This document shows positions 56,840 through 64,000 of a DNA stretch of 64,000 bases, in pieces (within the stretch, counting starts at the first letter, position 1; each line of letters starts with the position of its first letter). This DNA is from Otatea glauca (Eukaryota; Streptophyta; Magnoliopsida; Poales; Poaceae), in contig CM070728.1 in the NCBI GenBank assembly GCA_036346275.1, positions 19,120,723-19,184,722 of the forward strand, in the 5' to 3' direction. A program made the position numbers and the translations under genes. The notes below the pieces were generated by a model, which had not been told where the DNA came from, ran no database searches, and saw nothing but the letters and a program-made list of their open reading frames with translations.

Positions 56840-58620
56840 AAAGCCATTACAAAAATACATCCGTACAACAAGTCAATCACGGCCACGCTTCCTAATCTGG
56901 CCCGTGGGGTAGGTGAGTGGCGACGGCGGACGGACGTCCCTCCTAGGCCGGCCCTGCGGCGCAGGCGTAGAGTAGTCGCGCGGCGAGGCCAAGTCTGTGT
57001 GGCGCACCAGAGCCGAGAGGGTCGAGGTAGTCGGTCGAAAGGTACTCCTCCGTGTCGAACTCGTCGTCGAAAGGGTCGTCGAAACCACCACGGGTCCTCG
57101 CTGGGCGCGGACGACGAGGAGCCTCGCAGCCCACCGTCCCCCACTCTTGCTGCGTGGGAGCGTAGCGAGGAACCGACGGGTAGGGCGAGACGCGGAAGGA
57201 GCCTCCCAGCCCATCGCCCCCACCGCTGCTGCGTGGGGCGTAGCGAGGAACCGACGGGTACGGCGAGGAGCTAAGGAGCCTTGTCGCCACCGCCCCCTGC
57301 ACTGCGTGGGGCGTGACGAGGCACCGGGGTAGGGCGAGTCTTTGGGGCGGCGTGGCGTGGGTCCGCGTCCGTCGACGTCTCCGCGCCCGGCAGTGGCCAA
57401 TCGAGCCAACCGCCTCACCGCATCGAGGACCCGACCCCAAGCCGTCTCGGACTCGGCGGTGGTCACCGTATGCCCCCCTGTAGGCGCGTCAACATGGACA
57501 CAGCCTCCACCTCAATCTCCGCCAAGAGCCGAGTCCGCATGTAACGCCGATTGTTATTACGTAAGTTACATGAAAAAGACGTGCCCATGTAGGTTCGATT
57601 GCGACACTTACCGAGGCGTTGTCCTCTGGGATATCTGTGAAGGGTACGTGTCCGCTACCGATGCCTGCCGTGGCGACGTCTGATCTTTGTATGTACCCCA
57701 CCCTGAGGCGAGTGCGCGGGGCGAACCACTCCATGTACCGATTGTACATGTCATGGTCGTACGGCCGGGTCTCGGTGACCCTCTCGCCGAGTCGCGGTGT
57801 CCCATCAGACGCCCATGGCTGCATACGGTCGCGAATCGAGAGCCCACCGCAACACCCATCCGGCTCATTCTGCAATGCAAAAATAGTAAGTACACACCAT
57901 ATTAATTTCGCAAAGATGCGGAGTAGTAGGATCAGGGCAAGTACCTGTGAGCGCCACGTGCGACAACGTGACGAGGCGGCAAAGGAAAGGATCGAACAGC
58001 CGAATCGCCGCAAAGACTCGGTCGCGGGAGTACTCCTCGACACAAAGGTCAAGACGAGCACCTCACGGGTGAGCCAAAAGGCCTCATCTCGCGTGCAAAG
58101 CACGGAGACCCCGTGAGGTGCTCGGGCGTGGACGTCGTACGCGATGTATGGCGTCCACCGCACGTCCTCGTCGTGGAGGTGGTCGAACTCCCGAACGAAC
58201 TCCTGATAGGACCTCCTCACCTGTCGGTGCGCGAACGTCCGCTGCGAGGAAATAAGAAATGGCGAAGGTTATTCAAGTACGTTAGTGGGGAAAAAGATAC
58301 GAGGGAGCATACCTGTCGTCGGACCCAGTAGTGGCCCATGGTGGGCCAGTCCACCGGGTCGTCTCCGTAAAGCTCCTCGGGGTACGGTGTCGTGTCAACA
58401 ACAGGCCTGCCGACGGAGAAGCGCTCCAAAGACCACAACTGGAGGAGTAGGACGCAACCTGACATCGTCGCGTCGTGCTCCGCCCGAGAGACGGCGTCGC
58501 ACAGACCTCTGTACGTCGCCGCAAGCACACCGAGGCCCACGACCACCGCATCACCGCTTACAAGGGGAGTTAGGCGTGCTCACCGAGATGAGATTGAACT
58601 GAGTGTGTTACCTCATCCAC
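56840..58620 (-). pseudogene. plant mobile domain (PMD) gene of MULE C, 5' exons deleted
   Basis: Reads leftward from about 58,550: VVGLGVLAATYRGLCDAVSR, then ERFSVGRPVVDTTPYPEELY, DWPTMGHYW, QEFVREFDHLHDEDVRWTPY (58,205-58,145), TRDEAFWLTREVLV (58,080-58,040), RDRMQPWASDGTPRLGERVT (57,840-57,780), HDMYNRYMEWFAPR (57,755-57,715) and GHVPFTDIP (57,660-57,620). One intron is clear: donor GTACTTG near 57,948 and acceptor TTGCATTGCAG near 57,873. The LVDRWRP/LLGLP start present in MULE A is missing because of the 868-bp deletion ending at 58,680. Frame breaks elsewhere. Without the start it is not expected to work. Confidence 0.7.
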
Positions 58621-58869
58621 CGGGGTGTCGGCGATGTGCTGGGCGTACTCGATCAGGTGACGGTCCACCGTGTTCCCGTACTCAGATTGCAAACATACGA
58701 AAGACAAAGACATGTTCGACGAGGCACACAACGTCGAGAATTACATTATCCTCGTAGCTACTAACTGGAACATCGGAGAATTACATGATGCGAACAACAA
58801 CTTACTAGTACATTGAAAATTACATCGAACATTACAACGTACATTACAACTTACCGGTCCAATGAAAAA

Positions 58870-60762
58870 TACAAGATGGGAACAACATGGAAAGTTACAT
58901 TATCCGCGATTGCGACGCGCTCGACTCGCCCATATCGTTCGAATCGCCTTGTCCTTCGACGCCCGACCTTCATCTTCAACATTCGGATGTCCGTACCCAT
59001 CGATGGTCCGAGAGGGGTCTGTTGTGAACGATCCATCAACTCGGTACCGTACACCTCATGATGCCACGTGTTGAGAACGCTCGCTTGTAGTAGTGCGGGA
59101 GATGAACGGACGCCGTGATTGATGCGTCTCGGCGGTGCGGCAATGACGCAGAGCACGGCAAGTGCAGCAAGCATGGTTTCGGCGGGAGCACTCGCACTCA
59201 CCGCTCGGGTATGCACAGATGGAAGTCCTCTCCGGTGGCACCCTGCGACCTCGGTCACCGCAGATGCACGTGGTATCTCCGTTCACGCCACTCTCGGTGT
59301 AACCCGATGTGTCTGCGCGCTTTCTTGTTTTCTTGGACATGTAGGTAGACACAACAGCTTGAGTAAGACGATCGATTGTCCGACATACATGCTGTGGAGG
59401 TCTTGTATCGCTCAATGAAATATCTCTGTGTCCCTAATAAGACACCTCAACTATACCCACGATGGAAGGCATCCGTGCCTTTCATTACCGATTGTAAATC
59501 TCCGCCAGTTCGTTGTCATGATCCCATAACGAGCCGCCCTCGTCGTGCGAAGGGACCATTTCTCCAAAGGCTCATGTCGTATCCAATCGGTGAAACTCTT
59601 TATCTTTGGTACCGCCCTCGCCGAGGTTTGGGAGGTCTGCTTCGGCAGCCGCACACAAGGTCGTGGGTACTCTCCTTGCTCATGGTACACCATCGGGTTC
59701 CTTGATGAACTAGCGGTACCTTTGGGATCCATTGATTGCTTCTTCGTTAGTTCGTCCAACGTCTTCCAAAGCGCGTCGAACTTCCTCCGTTGGTTCTGTT
59801 TGCACAGCGCTTGAACATGTTCATAAGCTCCTTGTTCTGGAATCGACGGAAAAGTTGGCACCCATGTGCCTCATGCACCACCGCTCCTCGTGTCCGCCAC
59901 TTTGTCGCTCCCACGACGGTGGACCCTTGTTGCATATCCACGATCGCCCTTACGATCCCGCATGCCGGTCATGGATGACACAAACATCGAACTGTCCGAG
60001 AACAATCGCGGCTTCACTCTTTCAAGGAACCAGCACCAACTCTCCGTGTTTTCCCCTCCACGAATGCCAACGCAACGGGTAGAACACGTTGTTGGCATCC
60101 ATCGCGATCGCAGCTTAGAATCGCCCTTGTACTTCCCCGTGAGGAATGTGCCGTCCATGCAAAGGACCGGGCGACAGTGCCGAACCGCATTTATGCATGC
60201 GCCCAGGGCGAAGAATGCACGCTGCAATACCCACTTCCCTGTGCACGCACCACCCGCAGGGAACTCCGCAAGGTCGATGGATGTACCGGGGTTCCTTTGT
60301 GCGATTGCCCTGAGCAAGTGGAGAATATTCTCGTACGAAGCCTCGTACGTCCCGAACCGTATTTCCAGAGCTGTCCTTTTTGCTCTCCATGCCTTTGCGT
60401 AGCTAATCTTGTACTGAAACCTCTCCTCCACGGCTGTGATAATAGATCGAGGCTGCAGATGGGGATTGTCCACGATCTGACCATAAAACACATAACTCCT
60501 CCATGTTGACGTCGAGTTAATAGGAATCAACTCTCCGTAAAAACGGTCTTGCGCTCGGCTCACTACTGCTCTGACCCGCAACCAACACTCGGGCATCCAA
60601 ACCGAACATCCGAGACATCCACTCCAACAAACCCTCAGTATGTCCTATCGCTCGATCGCATATGCCCGTCGACTCTTGAAAATGATGATAGATCCACCCC
60701 ATCCGCCCCTGTGCTATCTCCCCATCTCCATAAAATATTTGGAAATACAATTTCTCCGACAT
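58870..60762 (-). pseudogene. Mutator transposase (MURA) of MULE C with in-frame N-terminal deletion
   Basis: Reads leftward from MSEKLYFQIFYGDGEIAQG at 60,762 (shifting frame after about 20 codons). INSTSTWRSYV is fused directly to FYGQIVDNPHLQP near 60,490, removing the acidic and MuDR N-terminal region but keeping the frame. The core then reads RFQYKISYAKAWRAKRTALE, CRPVLCMDGTFLTGKYKG (first Asp, about 60,180-60,125), a compensated indel pair, and ESWCWFLERVK (about 60,040-60,005). GANFSVDSRTRSL-type sequence in another frame, FTDWIRHEPLEKWSLRTT (about 59,610-59,550) and a frame-shifted SWIM finger near 59,180 follow. Confidence 0.8.
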
Positions 60763-61369
60763 GCTGCAACGTCCGACGGAAAAATATTACTCTAAAATAC
60801 AATCTACAAAACGTACATTGATCGTCCTGCAAAATACGACTATGAATAAGTGATTCGACTAGCCTACTATACGGCCTAATATTAAATTTCTACTACATTA
60901 CATTTGTATATATTGCCTAATACATTACTTACATAATAAAATTAGTAATACACAACCCCACTAAATTAAATTCATACCACATTACATTTGTATATATATT
61001 GCCTAATACATTATTTGCATAACAAAATTACTAATACACAACCCTACTAAATTAAATTCAAATATTGTCTAATATTTCTCTCAGTATTAAATTTCTACAT
61101 CTTGAATACTACATTAAATTTGCACATACCGACAATACTAAATTAAATTTATAAATACTACATACTACATTAAATTTCGAATATTAATCGCTATATTAAA
61201 TTTCTAAACAATACATAATCCTAAAATTTCTAAATACTACAACAAATTCCTAAATATTAAATGATACATTAAATTTTAAATCTTGCATAACCTAACAAAA
61301 ATTCCTACATTTACCTCTACAAAAATTGCTAAACTAACTCTACAATAAAATTCAAAAATTTACCTAAAT

Positions 61370-61515
61370 TTCTCGCCTCCTCTCTTCTCCTTCTCTTCTT
61401 CTTCTCTTCCTCTTCTCCTCTCTTCTCCCTCTTTTTCTCCCCTTTTGCGCTCGGCTCCCCTTCTTTTCTCTGCGCCGACCGAGCGGTGTTGGGGCGGTAT
61501 ATATGGCCTGTCGCC
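61370..61515 (-). promoter_or_regulatory. leader polypyrimidine tract and TATA box for MURA, MULE C
   Basis: TCTTCTCCTTCTCTTCTTCT-type tract at about 61,380-61,445 and ATATATACC on the minus strand at about 61,496-61,504. GGGCGATCGCC words lie immediately to the right. Same layout as A and B. Confidence 0.55.
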
Positions 61516-61602
61516 TCAGATGGGCGATCGCCTCTGTGGGGCGATAGGGGCCCACACGCGCCAGTTAATGCGATGGCTTCTACAGTAACGGAGGCGGAGC
61601 TA

Positions 61603-61640
61603 TCGCCCGTGTATGGGGCGATCGCCCCATACACGGGCGA
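61603..61640. repeat. perfect 38-bp palindrome, right TIR of MULE C
   Basis: Identical to the palindrome at 55,077-55,114. Next to it, in the outer direction, is CGGGGGGCATTTTCGTAA, shared with A. Confidence 0.95.
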
Positions 61641-61968
61641 CGGGGGGCATTTTCGTAATTTTTTTTTCGGACCCATAGTTTTGAAAAAATGAATAAAAAA
61701 AAATATTAAACAAAAAAAAATTCCAGGCTAGTTACGTGCCGCGCGCGCGCGGAGGCACGACGGGGCGGGCTGGGCCGTGGACATGGTGTCCATCTCCCCC
61801 ATTTCTCATGATCCGGGACCAGATTTTTGTTTGGCAGAGAAGAGAAAACGGTAGCAACTCTTGGTGTCAAAAATCAACGTGTGCATGCTAAGCTATCTCG
61901 CTGGTCGATCTCAAGCGTTCACTTTCACAAGGGATCACTTCGATCGACCATGGTCCATGTATCACAGT

Positions 61969-63780
61969 CAAGGTTACAAAAACCGCCGAAATTCGGCGAA
62001 ATCTCGCCGAAATCTCGGATTTCGGACCCCAGTGAGTTTGCATAGACCGGCGGATGTAAAAATCCGAAAAAAATTGAAATTGCTACAGATATATTTGGAT
62101 TTTTATTTTTTCATGAGATTTCGCAAAAACCGCGAGATTTCGAATTTTAAACCGAATTTGAATTTTTGGCGGATCGACCGAATTATATCAATAAGTTCTC
62201 GTGAAGTGATCTTCAATGATAATGTTTCAAAAAGTTTATTTTTAGACTTTTTGGCATTTCTGAAACACTCTCTGAATTTTAAAAATTGAGAATGCATTTT
62301 CATGCTATGAAAAATTTATGGGAGTATCATAAGATATGTAGGATAATACATAAAATTTATGAAAATATTTTAACATCATTTGTTATGTTTTAAAAATAAA
62401 AATCGAAATAGGATAAACATCGTTCACGCCGACCACTTGGAAGTGGTCCGGCAAGAAAGCTCGTTCACGCCGGACCACTTCAAGTGGTCCGGCGTGAACG
62501 TGAACCGACTAGTATCGCTAACTAGTCCGTGGAATCGACTAGTATCGCTAACTAGTCCTACGTAGAAGTAAAAACTTACGGACAAAGAATTCAAGTGGTC
62601 CGTAGAATTATGAGAAATTTAATTCTAATCGGTTATAAGACATTTTCGATGAACCTTTTCAAGAAAACATATAGAAGAAACAGGGACGAAATTTGCACAT
62701 GTAGCAAACTTGACTCTAAATGTGATATTTTGATAAAACCTTTTCAAAACACAAGTAGGATCAATGTAGGTCATATGAATAAGATTTCAATATACAATAA
62801 GATTTCCATATACAATAAGATTAGTAGGTCACTGAGTCATAAACTTCTTCATTTAAAGATTCCTATTACAACATATATAACATATAAGTTAGTACATAAT
62901 TAAAACATCACTTTGAATTACACCCTTCATAACTTTGCCATAAGGGAATTCAGATATGTGGATGTAGGGATCCAGATTTAGGGAACGCTGCTGGAGATGG
63001 CAAAACGAGCTGCCAAATCTTACAACATTGTCACATTTCCTTAAATGTAAGATTATCTTGGTTTTACTACGGGGCTTACAGATGTGGCGCGAGATGAGGA
63101 GGCGTGGGATGCGTTGAAGGACCGGTGTCGGATGCTTTAATACATCGTCAATCATTGAAGTTCCTTCACACTTCACTGGTTTTAATACATCGTCATGCCA
63201 ATATACATTAATTGTTTCAATTGTGACTCTCAATCTTGATTTTCACCAAAATCTTTTAAATTTCATACTTCACGCACGTATACCCGAATTCCCCAATTTT
63301 TAAAAATTCCTCGAGCTTCATAACTCACTGAAAATTTTATGGCAACATTATTCACATGTCGAATCATGCTATTAAAATTTCAAATATTTATAACATGCTT
63401 TATCCCATTTTTCATTCAGTTCAAAATTGCCGTGAGCGTTTCATTACGACAGTACCAATGTTTCAATTTTAAAAATTTACATGATTCAAAAAATCTGAAA
63501 TTTTTATGACAACATTAATAATACGTCGAACTCTCCAAAAAATTCGAAATTTTTCTCCATCTTTTGGACCAATTTTCGGCTTGTCAATCGGCCGAAATTT
63601 CGCCATTTCTCGGCGAGATCTCGCCAATTCTCGCGAAATTCGCATTTCCGTAGAAAAAACCGGATTCAAAATTTGGATTTGAATTTCGGACGAGATTTGT
63701 CCGAAATTACCGAATTTCGCCGAAATTTTGTTTTCCGGGCATGAACGGTATTTTATCCGAAACCGAAATCCAAAACACTG
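61969..63780. mobile_element. hAT-type non-autonomous element, 1,812 bp, perfect 8-bp target duplication
   Basis: Flanked by ATCACAGT at 61,961-61,968 and 63,781-63,788. Left end CAAGGTTACAAAAACCGCCG, right end the complement of CAGTGTTTTGGATTTCGGTT. Both subterminal regions are packed with CGAAATCTCGCCGAAATTTC-type repeats (61,980-62,160 and 63,540-63,770). The interior has a palindrome block and no transposase-like ORF. The 8-bp duplication fits hAT. Confidence 0.8.
62421..62558. repeat. hairpin block: imperfect and perfect palindromes plus a 30-bp direct repeat
   Basis: CGTTCACGCCGGACCACTT at 62,462-62,480, one base C, then its exact complement at 62,482-62,500: a 39-base hairpin with 19-bp arms. 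A decayed copy of the same unit is at 62,421-62,452. Directly after comes CGACTAGTATCGCTAACTAG at 62,506 and again at 62,536. Confidence 0.9.
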
Positions 63781-63788
63781 ATCACAGT

Positions 63789-64000
63789 CACAGCCAATCC
63801 ACTTGCAAAAGGGCATTACTATTTATCATTTTAATTCTCTCTCATTTGATTTTGCTTCTTCATTCCTGAAGGTGCTCGCATGAGTGAGCTAGCCATGACG
63901 TATCTTTTTTGAAATCATGAGCTATACTATATGACAGGTTGCTTTCTACGACTATTCGCCCGGGCTAAACTCCCTACCTCTCCATCTCCCAGAATCCCCA
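63789..64000. other. intergenic end of window, nothing recognised
   Basis: AT-rich at first, then mixed. No open frame with recognisable content. The same holds for 61,733-61,960 between MULE C and the hAT element. Confidence 0.5.

Larger units (their letters stand above)
54998..61723 (-). mobile_element. MULE C, complete with both TIRs and a perfect 9-bp target duplication
   Basis: 6,726 bp bounded by CAGGCTAGT at 54,989-54,997 and 61,724-61,732. The TIRs are over 110 bp: left GAATTTTTTTTGTTTAATAT, right the complement of GAATTTTTTTTTGTTTAATA, continuing through TCAAAACTATG, GTCC, ACGGAAATGCCCCCCGTCGC and a 38-bp palindrome. Three genes lie on the minus strand: GRF zinc finger (55,899-56,525), a 5'-truncated PMD gene and MURA. 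Relative to A it has two deletions, which make it a derivative. 55,200-55,898 is AT-rich without coding motifs. 9-bp duplications are the Mutator hallmark. Confidence 0.92.

Overview
This is a plant nuclear window, almost certainly from a grass (Poaceae). The evidence is intron-containing genes with GC-rich first exons, a LysM receptor-like gene of the rice LYP4/LYP6 type, Tat-lineage Ty3/gypsy retrotransposons carrying the grass 'putative gypsy type' antisense ORF, and Mutator-like elements (MULEs) with 9-bp target duplications. No bacterial, phage or CRISPR features are present.

Layout. 1-13,214: the 3' two-thirds of a degraded Tat-lineage retrotransposon (copy 1): gag, protease, RT, RNase H, second RNase H, integrase, an antisense ORF, nested satellites, a second antisense ORF and an LTR-type promoter. 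13,215-15,485: AT-rich intergenic DNA with duplications and a fold-back MITE. 15,683-17,981: a two-exon gene for a 58-residue membrane protein, with a PPR-gene scrap in its intron. 19,459-19,951: an FCS-like zinc finger (FLZ) gene with an apparent frame break. 21,140-22,503: possible exons of an unidentified minus-strand gene. 22,631-22,730: assembly gap of 100 N. 22,731-34,819: retrotransposon copy 2, collinear with copy 1. Copy 2 lies inside MULE A (visible part 34,820-41,024). 41,265-41,685: a hAT element with a Tourist MITE inside it. 42,099-44,926: an intact five-exon LysM GPI-anchored receptor gene. 45,560-45,940: a telomere-motif minisatellite. 47,873-48,735: a hAT MITE and a fold-back MITE. 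48,833-54,324: MULE B. 54,353-54,583: Tourist MITE. 54,998-61,723: MULE C. 61,969-63,780: a hAT element.

The most interesting structure is the MULE family. A and C carry a Mutator transposase (MURA) plus a plant mobile domain (PMD) gene, and C also carries a GRF-type zinc-finger gene, all on the minus strand. Their terminal inverted repeats contain a long palindrome centred on GGGGCGATCGCCCC that sits upstream of TATA boxes, and an array of the same core sits upstream of the internal GRF gene. C has two deletions relative to A: one removes the PMD 5' end, the other fuses MURA in frame. B keeps MURA in one frame for a long way but has accumulated stop codons.

Only three host genes are supported with fair to good confidence. 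Coding regions of the retrotransposons and MULEs are full of small indels, while the LysM gene in unique sequence has none. Some of the breaks may therefore be consensus errors in repeated, methylated DNA rather than true mutations.
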